DNA of 64,000 nucleotides from assembly GCA_016706055.1 (NCBI GenBank), contig JADJKL010000001.1, positions 186,001-250,000 on the forward strand, in the 5' to 3' direction. A program made the translations under genes and the position numbers. The stretch comes from Chitinophagaceae bacterium. GTDB taxonomy: Bacteria > Bacteroidota > Bacteroidia > Chitinophagales > Chitinophagaceae. This document shows positions 41,261 through 50,487 of this stretch, in pieces. How positions within the stretch are numbered: position 1 is the first letter of the stretch; each line of letters opens with the position of its first letter. Below the pieces are notes generated by a model. The model did not search any database, was not told where the DNA came from, and saw nothing but the letters and a program-made list of their open reading frames with translations.

Positions 41261-42316
41261 ATGAAGTTTGAAGCCATAACAATTAAAGATATTGCCAAAG
41301 CCCTAGGATTGTCGACATCTACGGTATCAAGAGCATTGAGAGACAGTCATGAAATTAGTCCTGAGACTAAAAGAATTGTGCTTGAATATGCAGAAAAGAA
41401 TAATTACCAACCTAACCCCATAGCACTGAGCTTAAAAGAAAGAAGGAGTCGGTCAATTGGGGTAATTGTCTGCGAGATTGCCAACAGTTATTTTTCGCAA
41501 GTAATTAATGGAATAGAATCTATTGCATACGATAATGGATACAATGTAATTATTGCCCAAAGCCGGGAGTCATTTGAGAGAGAAATTCTAAACCTCCAAT
41601 ACCTTACTTCCCGTTCCATTGACGGATTGATTATTTCTGTTTCTACAGAATCAAAAGATTTTAGTTACTTGAAAGAATTACATCAAAAAAAGATGCCGAT
41701 TGTTTTTGTTGACAGAATTGTTGACGAAATAGAAACACATAAAGTAATTGCAGATAATTATAATGGAGCTTATAATGCCACCCTTCATTTGATAGAATGT
41801 GGTTATAAAAGAATTGCGGCCATTACAACTCCTTCCTCTTTATCTATTTCCAGAGAAAGATTAGCAGGGTATAAAGCAGCTTTGATAGATAATGGCTTCG
41901 AGGTAAATGATGAATTGATAAAATATTGCCAGCATGGAGGAATGATTTTTTCTGAAGTCCAAGATGTAATGAATGAATTACTTGAACTTGAGAATAAACC
42001 AGATGCTGTATTTGCGGCAGCTGACAAATTAACGACAAACTGTTTACGGATTTTTAAAGCAAAAGGAATTTCTGTTCCAGCTGATATTGGTTTAATGGGC
42101 TTTTCTAATACCGATTTGGCGGAGTTAATTCAACCGCCACTATCTGTTATAAGACAACCTGCATTCGAAATGGGAGAAGTAGCCATGAAGCTTTTGCTAC
42201 AAGTTATAGAAAGCAAGAGACCAGTTATAGATTTTGAAACAAAGATGTTATCGACAGAAATGCTGATAAGAGGGTCAACAATTAAGTATAGTAATATCTC
42301 TAATTTAACCTCTTAA
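41261..42316 (+). CDS. LacI-family transcriptional regulator of the pectin locus
   Basis: 351 residues from the ATG at 41261. A TTG at 41231 would add ten residues ahead of the HTH without matching the family. The N-terminal LacI helix-turn-helix and hinge read ITIKDIAKALGLSTSTVSRA and ALSLKERRSRSIGVIV, followed by a periplasmic-binding-like sensor (NSYFSQVINGIESIAYDNGY, DRIVDEIETHKVIADNY, GLMGFSNTDLAELIQPPLSV). It is divergent from susC across a gap holding its probable operator. The effector is probably a galacturonate-derived sugar or a pathway intermediate; nothing in the sequence fixes it. Confidence 0.92.
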   Translation: MKFEAITIKDIAKALGLSTSTVSRALRDSHEISPETKRIVLEYAEKNNYQPNPIALSLKERRSRSIGVIVCEIANSYFSQVINGIESIAYDNGYNVIIAQSRESFEREILNLQYLTSRSIDGLIISVSTESKDFSYLKELHQKKMPIVFVDRIVDEIETHKVIADNYNGAYNATLHLIECGYKRIAAITTPSSLSISRERLAGYKAALIDNGFEVNDELIKYCQHGGMIFSEVQDVMNELLELENKPDAVFAAADKLTTNCLRIFKAKGISVPADIGLMGFSNTDLAELIQPPLSVIRQPAFEMGEVAMKLLLQVIESKRPVIDFETKMLSTEMLIRGSTIKYSNISNLTS

Positions 42317-42456
42317 TTCTGCTTCTTCAAATACGTTTTTATTTCGAAAGACATATAGTATTGTTTTGTTATCAACACAATCACTAATAGTTTTCAATTG
42401 CCCTTATACTTTCAATCAGAAAGGTCGAACTTTGGTTAGTTGGGTCAACAAAAAAA

Positions 42457-42483
42457 GGTAATCTTATACAGATTACCTTTTTT
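42457..42483. terminator. Bidirectional terminator between the regulator and uxuA
   Basis: GGTAATCT/AGATTACC with a five-base loop has T residues on the plus side and A residues on the other side. It lies between the convergent regulator and uxuA genes and can stop both. Confidence 0.78.
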
Positions 42484-42526
42484 AATGACTATTACTCAAG
42501 AATTTGCCAAAAGAGTAAGTTTAATT

Positions 42527-43690
42527 TTACAAAGATCTTAAAATCCCCATTTCCAGTCCTCTTAATTCTGCAAGTCCTCTTAGCCTGCCAATAGCAGAAT
42601 AACCGGGATTGGTTATTTTATTCAGATCGTCCAGCATCTGATGTCCATGATCTGGACGGAACGGAATGGGTGTGCCTTTTTTTTGTTGTATCAATAATAA
42701 TTCTTTCATGATGGCATACATATCGTTGTCGCCCCCGAGATGTTCGGCTTCAAAGAAATTGCCCTCTTCATCTTTTTTTATGTTCCGTAAATGGATAAAA
42801 TGAATCCGCTCTCCAATTTCTTTTGCCATGGCAGCTAAATCATTTTTTGAAGAAGCTCCCAAAGAACCTGTACAAAAACAAACTCCATTCGCCGGATTAT
42901 TTACTCTATTCAATATGTAATTGAAATCTTCCATTGAACTTACAATTCTTGGTAAGCCCAGAATTGGAAATGGTGGATCATCCGGGTGAATAGCAAGTTT
43001 AACACCACATTCTTGGGCTACGGGAGCTATCTCAGATAAAAAATGAGATAGGTTTTCCTGCAAATCATTTCTATCAATATCAGTGTATGCTTCCAGTTTC
43101 TTCAACATATCTGCTGTGGTTATTCGCTTTTCGCCAGGAATACCAAACATCACTACACCCGATAAAGAATCCAACTGTTCTGGAGAGTAAGATTTAAAAC
43201 GTTGTTCTGCTTGTTGTTGAATGTTGTCGTTATACGAAGCTGTTGCTCCTTTTCTTTTTAGGATAAAAATGTCAAACACTGCTAGATCAACCCAGTTAAA
43301 ATACAGTGCTTTAGCTCCAGTAAGTATTTCGTAATCTAGCGAAGTTCTTGTCCAATCGTTTACAGGCATAAAGTTGTAAGTGATTATAGGTATCCCACAA
43401 CTTGCTACATTTCTGATGGAAGTTTTATACTGCTCTATATATTTTTTATAGTTGCCACTTCTTGTTTTTATGTCTTCATGTACAGTAATGCTTTCAACCA
43501 CCGACCAGGTTAATCTAGCTTTTTCAATTTCCATTTTTCGCTTCTCTATTTCATCAGCCTGCCATATTTCGCCATGCGGAATATGATGCAATGCGGAAAC
43601 TATACCTGTTGCACCAGTTTGTTTTACATCAGCCAATGATACCGGATCATTGGGTCCAAACCATCTCCATGTTTGTTCCATTAGAATCAT
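42527..43690 (-). CDS. uxuA: Mannonate dehydratase
   Basis: 387 residues, uninterrupted. It dehydrates D-mannonate to 2-keto-3-deoxygluconate, the glucuronate branch of the pathway. Family blocks seen are MEQTWRWFGPNDPVSL, GATGIVSALHHIPHGEIW, VKLAIHPDDPPFPILGLPR, VCFCTGSLGA and FRPDHGHQMLDD. The reductase that makes mannonate (UxuB) is not in the window. The gene lies outside the two main pectin operons, convergent with the regulator. Confidence 0.94.
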   Translation of the reverse strand: MILMEQTWRWFGPNDPVSLADVKQTGATGIVSALHHIPHGEIWQADEIEKRKMEIEKARLTWSVVESITVHEDIKTRSGNYKKYIEQYKTSIRNVASCGIPIITYNFMPVNDWTRTSLDYEILTGAKALYFNWVDLAVFDIFILKRKGATASYNDNIQQQAEQRFKSYSPEQLDSLSGVVMFGIPGEKRITTADMLKKLEAYTDIDRNDLQENLSHFLSEIAPVAQECGVKLAIHPDDPPFPILGLPRIVSSMEDFNYILNRVNNPANGVCFCTGSLGASSKNDLAAMAKEIGERIHFIHLRNIKKDEEGNFFEAEHLGGDNDMYAIMKELLLIQQKKGTPIPFRPDHGHQMLDDLNKITNPGYSAIGRLRGLAELRGLEMGILRSL

Positions 43691-43876
43691 ATAAATAAAT
43701 ATAATTTCATATTAAACATTATTAAAAATAATAAACTCCGAATTCTCTACAATGAAAATTCCTTTGGCAAATTCAAATATACCAGTTAAAAGTCCAGCAG
43801 TTATTATGAAAAATAAAAGAAGAAAAAAACCGAGAGAGTGCCGCACTATATCCAGATTCAGTGCAAAAGAATACTA

Positions 43877-44749
43877 TTATTGAGCCTTCTTTATTTTTTC
43901 AATACAAAGTCGTAGGCTTTCTTCCCAATTACGAAACTGAATTCCATAATGTTGCTGAATCTTACTTTTTTCAAGTACTGACCATGCTGGCCGTTTTGCT
44001 GGTGTAGGATATGCAGAAGTTGGAATCGGATTTATTTTGCAACTACTTCCGGAAAGATTTTTTATGGCACCGGCAAAATCGAACCAGCTAATCACACCTT
44101 CGTTACTAAAATGGTAAATACCTTCATACCATTGACCCGAAGAAATCATTTTCATAATAACTTCAGCCAAATCGGCAGCATAAGTCGGAGAACCTATTTG
44201 ATCATTAACAACACTTATTTGTTCCTTTTCCTGAAACAAACGCAGCATTGTCTTCACAAAATTATTTCCATAGGATGAATACACCCAGGATGTACGAATA
44301 ATAATTGCATCAGAATTTTCATTCATTGCCAGCCTCTCTCCTTCTAGTTTAGAAGCGCCATAAACAGTTTGAGGATTTGTGAGATCATCCGCCTTGTAAG
44401 GCTCTTTTGCAGTACCATCAAAAACATAGTCAGTAGAGATGTGAAGGAATTTTATAATGTTATCCCGGCAGGCTGCAGCCAGAACCCCAACTGCGGTTGC
44501 ATTGATTTGCCAAGCTAATTCTTTCTCAGATTCGGCTTTATCAACAGCTGTATAGGCAGCACAATTTATCAGAAAGTCAAACTGATTTGACTTTAAGTAA
44601 TCCTTTATTCTTACAGTGTCATTTAATGGAAATTCATCTCTAGTAAGAAATGTAAATGTGTATTGAGAATAGGCTGAGGAAAGTTTTTTTAATTCACTAC
44701 CCAACTGTCCGTTAGCACCAGTAACCAATATTGAAGGAACATAACCCAT
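43877..44749 (-). CDS. rfbD: dTDP-4-dehydrorhamnose reductase
   Basis: 290 residues. An extended short-chain dehydrogenase that makes dTDP-L-rhamnose with NADPH. The Rossmann motif is ILVTGANGQLGSEL, the catalytic pair is YGASK (TVYGASKLEGERLAMNE), and the IIRTSWVYSSYGNNFVKTM block is typical. It lies three bases after rfbC. The thymidylyltransferase and the 4,6-dehydratase of the pathway (rfbA, rfbB) are not in the window. Product use: O-antigen or exopolysaccharide. Confidence 0.92.
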   Translation of the reverse strand: MGYVPSILVTGANGQLGSELKKLSSAYSQYTFTFLTRDEFPLNDTVRIKDYLKSNQFDFLINCAAYTAVDKAESEKELAWQINATAVGVLAAACRDNIIKFLHISTDYVFDGTAKEPYKADDLTNPQTVYGASKLEGERLAMNENSDAIIIRTSWVYSSYGNNFVKTMLRLFQEKEQISVVNDQIGSPTYAADLAEVIMKMISSGQWYEGIYHFSNEGVISWFDFAGAIKNLSGSSCKINPIPTSAYPTPAKRPAWSVLEKSKIQQHYGIQFRNWEESLRLCIEKIKKAQ

Positions 44750-44752
44750 TCC

Positions 44753-45307
44753 TTAAAATACGAAACTATTTCTGCAATCTGTCAAGGTTGGCAAAATTTT
44801 ATCTTTTTCAGAGACTATTGCTGCTTCAGCAGGAATACGCCAATCAATTTCTAATGCTGGGTCATTATAAATTATTCCTCCTTCACTTTCCTTATTATAA
44901 AAACCATCGCATTTGTACAATACTTCTGCTTTTTCACTTAAAACAGAAAACCCATGCGCAAATCCTTTTGGAATAAATAATTGACGCCTGTTTTTTGCAG
45001 AAAGTACTTTTGAGAAACTCTTTCCAAAAGTTGGAGAGCCAGTTCTAATATCTACTACTACATCCAGAATTTTTCCTCTTAATACTCTTACCAGCTTCGT
45101 TTGATCATGTGGCGGCAGTTGGTAATGCAGTCCTCTTATTACCCCATACGATGAAGATGATTGGTTATCCTGCACCCAACGAATATCAATTGCTTCCTGC
45201 TGAAATTGCTTTTCATTATACGCTTCAAAAAAATAGCCGCGGCTATCTTCGAATACATTTGGCTCAAAGACCATCAGTCCAGGAAATTCTGTTTTTACAA
45301 ATGGCAT
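44753..45307 (-). CDS. rfbC: dTDP-4-dehydrorhamnose 3,5-epimerase
   Basis: 184 residues, the usual cupin of this pathway: FEPNVFEDSRGYFFEAYNEK, VQDNQSSSSYGVIRGLHYQL with the catalytic histidine, and RQLFIPKGFAHGFSVLSE with the second key region. It inverts carbons 3 and 5 of the dTDP-sugar before RfbD reduces it. It is one base from the UDP-sugar dehydrogenase gene and three from rfbD, all in one minus-strand unit. Confidence 0.93.
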   Translation of the reverse strand: MPFVKTEFPGLMVFEPNVFEDSRGYFFEAYNEKQFQQEAIDIRWVQDNQSSSSYGVIRGLHYQLPPHDQTKLVRVLRGKILDVVVDIRTGSPTFGKSFSKVLSAKNRRQLFIPKGFAHGFSVLSEKAEVLYKCDGFYNKESEGGIIYNDPALEIDWRIPAEAAIVSEKDKILPTLTDCRNSFVF

Positions 45308-45308
45308 A

Positions 45309-46598
45309 TTATAAGCTCCAGTAAGTTCTGTTATTAATTTTATTACGATACATTCCTTTCAGGTCGGCAATCATTCCATGGTCTTTGGTAATGCTTGCAT
45401 AATAGGTGTCATCCAGTTTTTGATATTCTGCATGTGGCACAGTTACAATTACTACATCATAATCTGTGTCAATTATTTTTGTTAATCCAAAACCATATTC
45501 ATGTTGCAGCTCATCAGAATCTGCATGCGGATCTTCTACATCAACATTTACATAATACGACTTCAAAGCTTTTACAACATCAGCTACTTTAGAATTACGA
45601 ATATCGCTTACATTCTCTTTAAAAGTTGCTCCCTTCACCAACACCTTTGCGGATTTTACATCTCCTGAATTCTTTATAATATGTTGCACAACTGTCTTGG
45701 CAACATATTTCGCCATATTATCATTGATATTACGGCCAGCCAAAATTACCTCAGCATCATATCCTAATTCACTTGCTTTATAGGTAAGATAATAAGGATC
45801 TACGCCAATGCAATGTCCGCCAACCAAACCAGGTTGGAATTTTAAAAAATTCCACTTTGTTCCTGCTGCTTCCAGCACTTCAAATGTATTTATATTCATC
45901 ATATTAAAAATGATAGACAATTCATTCATTAATGCGATGTTCAAATCTCTTTGTGTATTCTCAATAATTTTTGCTGCTTCTGCCACTTTGATAGAAGAGG
46001 CTCTGTGCACACCAGCCTTTACTACCAATTCATACACTTTTGCAATTTGTTCAAGTGATTCTGCATCACATCCAGAAACAACTTTAATAATAGAAGATAA
46101 TGTATGCTCTTTATCACCTGGGTTAATTCTTTCCGGCGAATAGCCAGATTTAAAATCAACTTTATCTTTTAACCCGGATAATTTTTCAATTACCGGCAAA
46201 CAGTCCTCTTCTGTGCAGCCTGGATAAACCGTTGATTCGAAAACAACATAATCTCCTTGCTTAATTACTTTACCAATTGTTTCTGATGCTTTTTGTACGG
46301 GAGTAAGATCAGGCACATTGTGTTCATCAACTGGTGTGGGAACTGCCACTATATAAAACTTTGCTTCCTTTAATACATCCAATGAATCGGTAAAAACGAT
46401 ATCGCAGCCATTAAAGTCCTCTTTTACCAATTCGTTACTTGGATCAATACCCTGCTTCATCATTTCCACTCTCTTAGGATTTATATCAAATCCAATAACT
46501 GAAATATTCTTTGCGAATTCTAAAGCAATTGGTAACCCCACATAACCTAATCCAATAACAGCTAACTTTTCTTTTCTATCAACTAGTTTCTGATACAT
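45309..46598 (-). CDS. UDP-N-acetyl-hexosamine dehydrogenase (TviB/WbpO type)
   Basis: 429 residues of the UDP-glucose/GDP-mannose dehydrogenase family: KLAVIGLGYVGLPIALEFAK (NAD site), VFESTVYPGCTEEDC, KIIENTQRDLNIALMNEL and the catalytic cysteine in GLVGGHCIGVDPYYLTYKAS. The overall pattern fits the TviB/WbpO branch, which oxidises UDP-GlcNAc or UDP-GalNAc to the uronic acid for surface polysaccharides. The exact sugar cannot be read from the sequence. Confidence 0.85.
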   Translation of the reverse strand: MYQKLVDRKEKLAVIGLGYVGLPIALEFAKNISVIGFDINPKRVEMMKQGIDPSNELVKEDFNGCDIVFTDSLDVLKEAKFYIVAVPTPVDEHNVPDLTPVQKASETIGKVIKQGDYVVFESTVYPGCTEEDCLPVIEKLSGLKDKVDFKSGYSPERINPGDKEHTLSSIIKVVSGCDAESLEQIAKVYELVVKAGVHRASSIKVAEAAKIIENTQRDLNIALMNELSIIFNMMNINTFEVLEAAGTKWNFLKFQPGLVGGHCIGVDPYYLTYKASELGYDAEVILAGRNINDNMAKYVAKTVVQHIIKNSGDVKSAKVLVKGATFKENVSDIRNSKVADVVKALKSYYVNVDVEDPHADSDELQHEYGFGLTKIIDTDYDVVIVTVPHAEYQKLDDTYYASITKDHGMIADLKGMYRNKINNRTYWSL

Positions 46599-46611
46599 AT
46601 ATTCAACTTAA

Positions 46612-47742
46612 TTAATTATTAACGAACTCTAAAACCTTTGAGGTAATAAATTGCAATTGCTCTTCATCCAGTTCTGTGTGAATTGGCAATGAGATAACTT
46701 TTTCAGTCAGCATATCGGTTATAGGCATATCCTGTGCTGCTGTATTGAATTGCGCAAACATTTTTTGCTTATGTCCCGGCACCGGATAATAAATCATTGC
46801 CGGAATGCTATGCGATGCTAAAAATTCTTTTAGCCCATTACGATCTACTCCTTCTAATTGTAAAGTATATTGATGAAAAACATGATGTGAATTCGAAGCT
46901 CTGAAAGGTGTTTTGATTTTGGGATTATTAGCAAATGCTTTATCGTAATAATCAGCGGCGGTTCTTCTGGCCGCATTATATTCATCCAGCTGCTTCAATT
47001 TAATATCGAGTACTGCAGCTTGTATAGAATCCAATCGACTATTGCAACCCACTACATCATGATAATATTGTTTACTCTGACCATGATTGGCTATCATTAA
47101 TAACTTTGTTGCTAATTCTTCATCATTTGTAAAAATGGCGCCGCCATCGCCAAAGCCACCTAGATTTTTTGAAGGATAAAACGATGTGGTACCGATATGT
47201 CCAATTGTACCTGTTTTCTTTTTTGTTCCGTCGGAAAATGTGTATTCACATCCAATTGCCTGTGCATTATCTTCAATTACATAAAGGTTATGCTTTTTTG
47301 CAATTTCCATTATCGGCTCCATATCTGCGGCATGCCCATAAAGATGTACCGGAACGATGGCTTTTGTTTTTGGCGTAATCGCTTTTTCGATAGCTGCGGG
47401 ATCAATACAAAAAGTATCAGGATTTACTTCTACAAATACAGGAGTTAAATTCAACAAAGCAATGACTTCTGTTGTGGCGATATAAGTAAAGGATGGAGTA
47501 ATCACTTCATCACCCGGTTTTAATCCTAAAGCCATTAATGCAATTTGAATAGCATCCGTGCCATTAGCACAAGGGATTGTATGCTCTGCGCCTATATATG
47601 TATTTAGATTTGCCGTAAAGTCCTTAACTGCTTTACCATTAATGAAGGCAGAACTTTCCATCACTTCAATGACTGCACTATCTACCTCCTTTTTAATTTT
47701 CTGATACTGTGTTTTCGTATCTACCATTTGAATAGGCCGCAT
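46612..47742 (-). CDS. DegT/DnrJ/EryC1/StrS aminotransferase
   Basis: 376 residues, a PLP-dependent sugar aminotransferase. Seen are the N-terminal VDSAVIEVMESSAFINGKAV, PCANGTDAIQIALMALGLKP, the PLP-binding DNAQAIGCEY and the Schiff-base lysine in TTSFYPSKNLGGFGDGGAIF. It aminates a keto-sugar nucleotide, probably derived from the product of the neighbouring dehydrogenase, for an O-antigen or capsule. It heads the four-gene polysaccharide unit, which runs on the minus strand from 47742 to 43877. Confidence 0.9.
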   Translation of the reverse strand: MRPIQMVDTKTQYQKIKKEVDSAVIEVMESSAFINGKAVKDFTANLNTYIGAEHTIPCANGTDAIQIALMALGLKPGDEVITPSFTYIATTEVIALLNLTPVFVEVNPDTFCIDPAAIEKAITPKTKAIVPVHLYGHAADMEPIMEIAKKHNLYVIEDNAQAIGCEYTFSDGTKKKTGTIGHIGTTSFYPSKNLGGFGDGGAIFTNDEELATKLLMIANHGQSKQYYHDVVGCNSRLDSIQAAVLDIKLKQLDEYNAARRTAADYYDKAFANNPKIKTPFRASNSHHVFHQYTLQLEGVDRNGLKEFLASHSIPAMIYYPVPGHKQKMFAQFNTAAQDMPITDMLTEKVISLPIHTELDEEQLQFITSKVLEFVNN

Positions 47743-47898
47743 AAATTGAACTTATTTTAAGTGGCGCAAAAATAGTAAAATAAGGGTAGTTTACCCGAAT
47801 GCTTTTACATTTGCTGAATATTAAAAACCAGTCATCTGTCATTATTCCTTTACAATATTTTTCTTTGGGTATTCGGTGTTGCTGCCCGCATCAAAGCA

Positions 47899-49110
47899 AT
47901 GTTTAATTCAAAGGCCAAAAAATGGGTGTACGGCAGAAAAGAAATTTTTAGCAGATTAGAAAAAGTAATTCCTGCTGATGCAAAAATTATCTGGGTTCAT
48001 TGTGCATCACTTGGCGAATTTGAACAAGGTCGTCCGGTAATTGAAAATCTAAGATCACAATACAAAGAGCATAAAATCCTACTGACTTTTTTCTCTCCTT
48101 CAGGATATGAAGTGCAAAAAAACTATGCTGGTGCAGAATGGGTTTTTTATTTACCAATGGATGGCACAAAAAATGCAAGTCGATTTTTAGATATTGTTCA
48201 ACCCAAGCTAGTACTATTTGTAAAATATGAATATTGGTTTTACTACCTGAAAACAATAAATCAGCGTAAAATCCCACTACTACTCATTTCTGCATTGTTT
48301 ACAAAAGACATGATCTTTTTTAAATGGTACGGCAATTTATACAGAAAGATGCTTTCGATGTTTGATCACATTTTTGTGCAAACTCCAGCATCAAAACGAA
48401 TGATAGACGAACTTGATCTGAATCTTCATTGCTCGGTGGCTGGAGATACAAGATATGACCGTGTGATTGAAATTGCTGCCTCTTCAATAAATATTGCTGA
48501 AATTGAAAAATTTGTTGGCGATAAAAAATGTGTTATCGCTGGAAGTACTTGGCCAGAAGATGAATTGGCATTACAAAAGGCATTTTTAGCAATCAATAAC
48601 CCATCAATAAAGCTGATTATTGCACCACATGAAATAGATGAGAAACATCTCTCATCTATTAAAGTAATTTTTCCAGATTGTACTTTCTTTTCTGATTTAC
48701 ATGAAACAAATGAACTAACAGCCGATAAGAATGTTCTTATTATTAACAATATTGGAATGCTTTCCAGTATCTATAAATACGCAACTATTACATATGTTGG
48801 TGGTGGTTTAAAATCAAGTGGTGTGCACAATGTTTTGGAAGCCGCTGTATATGGCAAGCCTGTTCTATTTGGACCTTATTATCATAAATATGCTGAGGCT
48901 GTAGAATTAGTAAAAGCAGGTGGCGGATTACCTTTTACTGATGAGAAAAGAAATGGCGAAATGCTAACAGAATTAATCAGCGCATTATTTATCAATCAGG
49001 AAGAATATAATTACAGGTGTGAGAACTCAAGAAAATTTGTACAATCAAATAAAGGTGCGACCGAAAAAATTACTCATTACATTCAGGAGAACCGTCTCTT
49101 AACCAACTGA
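47899..49110 (+). CDS. waaA: 3-deoxy-D-manno-octulosonic acid (Kdo) transferase
   Basis: 403 residues from the first ATG. It adds Kdo to lipid A at the inner membrane. Family blocks: WVHCASLGEFEQGRPVIENL, LLTFFSPSGYEVQ, VFYLPMDGTKNASRFLDIV, FVKYEYWFYYL and YVGGGLKSSGVHNVLEAAVY. Family members start with a membrane anchor; here codons upstream of the ATG (47836-47898, LSLFLYNIFLWVFGVAARI) supply exactly such an anchor in frame, back to a stop at 47815. No ATG, GTG or TTG is present there, so the true start is either a rare codon such as CTG or is hidden by a base error. The 3' end overlaps the next, convergent gene by 28 bases. Confidence 0.88.
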   Translation: MFNSKAKKWVYGRKEIFSRLEKVIPADAKIIWVHCASLGEFEQGRPVIENLRSQYKEHKILLTFFSPSGYEVQKNYAGAEWVFYLPMDGTKNASRFLDIVQPKLVLFVKYEYWFYYLKTINQRKIPLLLISALFTKDMIFFKWYGNLYRKMLSMFDHIFVQTPASKRMIDELDLNLHCSVAGDTRYDRVIEIAASSINIAEIEKFVGDKKCVIAGSTWPEDELALQKAFLAINNPSIKLIIAPHEIDEKHLSSIKVIFPDCTFFSDLHETNELTADKNVLIINNIGMLSSIYKYATITYVGGGLKSSGVHNVLEAAVYGKPVLFGPYYHKYAEAVELVKAGGGLPFTDEKRNGEMLTELISALFINQEEYNYRCENSRKFVQSNKGATEKITHYIQENRLLTN

Positions 49111-49778
49111 TCAAAATGCTGAACGGTTGTATTGTCATTGTTCCAACCCAACTTTACTTTTAATTCTCTGGTAATCCAATACTCGGCTTCGGCATAAATG
49201 CTAAAACTGTTGATTGTCTTAATACAACGTTCATACATATTTTCATCGCCCCGGAAAAGTTCATTGATAAAATGGAAGCGGTCATTAATTCCTACTGCTT
49301 TGCGTAAATCCTTTACTGGAGTTTCTTTTAATCTCTCTACAATTTCAGGTTTTACCTGTTTTAATCTGTCATTCATCGAAAGTTCGTTAAGTCCTGAATC
49401 ATTTATTTCCTTTGGCTGATGCGAAAGTGTAGGTATCTCTTTCATCGGATCAAATGTCATATCCAATTGACCGTTTTTTTGAATTACAGAGACGGAGCCG
49501 TTATCAACAAGTAAAGTTTCTTTTACTTCTTTTATTGCTGAATTTTTTTCTGTCGGCTTTGGCGCATATTTTTCATGTTCTCCATTTGATATTGGCGCTA
49601 AATGGGACGAAGGCAGCACTACCGCAACTTTTGGAGTACCAAGACTATAATGATCATTGGTTTTCAATTTGGTTAGTTCAAACTGTAATAGCTGAGATGT
49701 ACCCAACATTAAAGCCGGATCAGCTTTTTGATCAAACTGTTCTTTTAATTTATTGATGAGAGATTCAATTCGTTCCAT
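49083..49778 (-). CDS. Conserved hypothetical protein
   Basis: 231 residues with no signal peptide or membrane segment. The N-terminal helix (RIESLINKLKEQFDQKADPA) is followed by a low-complexity polar middle. A compact C-terminal domain follows (EIVERLKETPVKDLRKAVGI, DRFHFINELFRGDENMYERC and EAEYWITRELKVKLGW). I recognise the pattern from Bacteroidota genomes but no function. It is convergent with waaA and divergent from tdk. Confidence 0.65.
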   Translation of the reverse strand: MERIESLINKLKEQFDQKADPALMLGTSQLLQFELTKLKTNDHYSLGTPKVAVVLPSSHLAPISNGEHEKYAPKPTEKNSAIKEVKETLLVDNGSVSVIQKNGQLDMTFDPMKEIPTLSHQPKEINDSGLNELSMNDRLKQVKPEIVERLKETPVKDLRKAVGINDRFHFINELFRGDENMYERCIKTINSFSIYAEAEYWITRELKVKLGWNNDNTTVQHFDQLVKRRFS

Positions 49779-49874
49779 TGATTTATATTTACAGCCTGCA
49801 ATTTGTAATGCTTTAAAGTTACAAACTGTTTGCCAATAAAATCAAATACCCAACACTCATAACAAATCTTAACA

Positions 49875-50441
49875 ATGTTTATTGAACCTAATACTAGTGG
49901 CGAACGCAGAGGAAGTATAGAAGTTATCTGCGGATCCATGTTCAGCGGTAAGACAGAAGAGTTAATCCGTAGGCTAAAAAGAGTAAAAATTGCCAATCTG
50001 AAAGTCGAAATTTTCAAGCCAGCCATTGATGTAAGATATGATGAAGTAAAAATTGTTTCGCATGATGCTACTGCCATTCATTCAACGCCGATTGACAATT
50101 CGCAGAAAATACTGTTAATGGCAAGCGATGTAGACGTTATTGGCATTGATGAAGCTCAATTTTTTGATAATGAAATTGCCAACGTTTGTGATGAGCTGGC
50201 TTTCAGAGGCATTCGTGTAATTGTTGCCGGCCTTGATATGGATTACCTCGGCAACCCTTTCGGTCAAATGCCTTTTTTAATGTCAAAGGCGGATTATGTA
50301 ACAAAGCTTCATGCCATTTGCATGCAATGTGGCAATATGGCTAATTACTCCTACCGGAAAATTCCAAATGACGATCAGGTAATGCTTGGCGCAACGGATG
50401 TGTATGAGCCAAGATGCAGAAAATGTTACGATACAAAATAA
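49875..50441 (+). CDS. tdk: Thymidine kinase
   Basis: 188 residues, a type II thymidine kinase. It phosphorylates thymidine with ATP for salvage. The P loop is GSMFSGKTEELIRRLKR, the Mg/catalytic block is GIDEAQFFDNEI, and the zinc lasso has two cysteine pairs, AICMQCG and EPRCRKCYD. The tetramer-forming loop with Tyr and Arg residues is also present (MANYSYRKIPNDDQ). The gene is intact and stands alone between opposite-strand genes. Confidence 0.95.
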   Translation: MFIEPNTSGERRGSIEVICGSMFSGKTEELIRRLKRVKIANLKVEIFKPAIDVRYDEVKIVSHDATAIHSTPIDNSQKILLMASDVDVIGIDEAQFFDNEIANVCDELAFRGIRVIVAGLDMDYLGNPFGQMPFLMSKADYVTKLHAICMQCGNMANYSYRKIPNDDQVMLGATDVYEPRCRKCYDTK

Positions 50442-50464
50442 AAAATGCCTCCTATTTGGAGACA
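50441..50464 (-). terminator. Terminator of the DUF6263-like gene
   Basis: On the minus strand TGTCTCC/GGAGGCA (one G-T wobble, five-base loop) is followed by TTTTTATTTT. It lies 23 bases after the stop of the gene at 50488 and touches the tdk stop. Confidence 0.6.
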
Positions 50465-50487
50465 TTGATTTTAATTATTTGATGACA

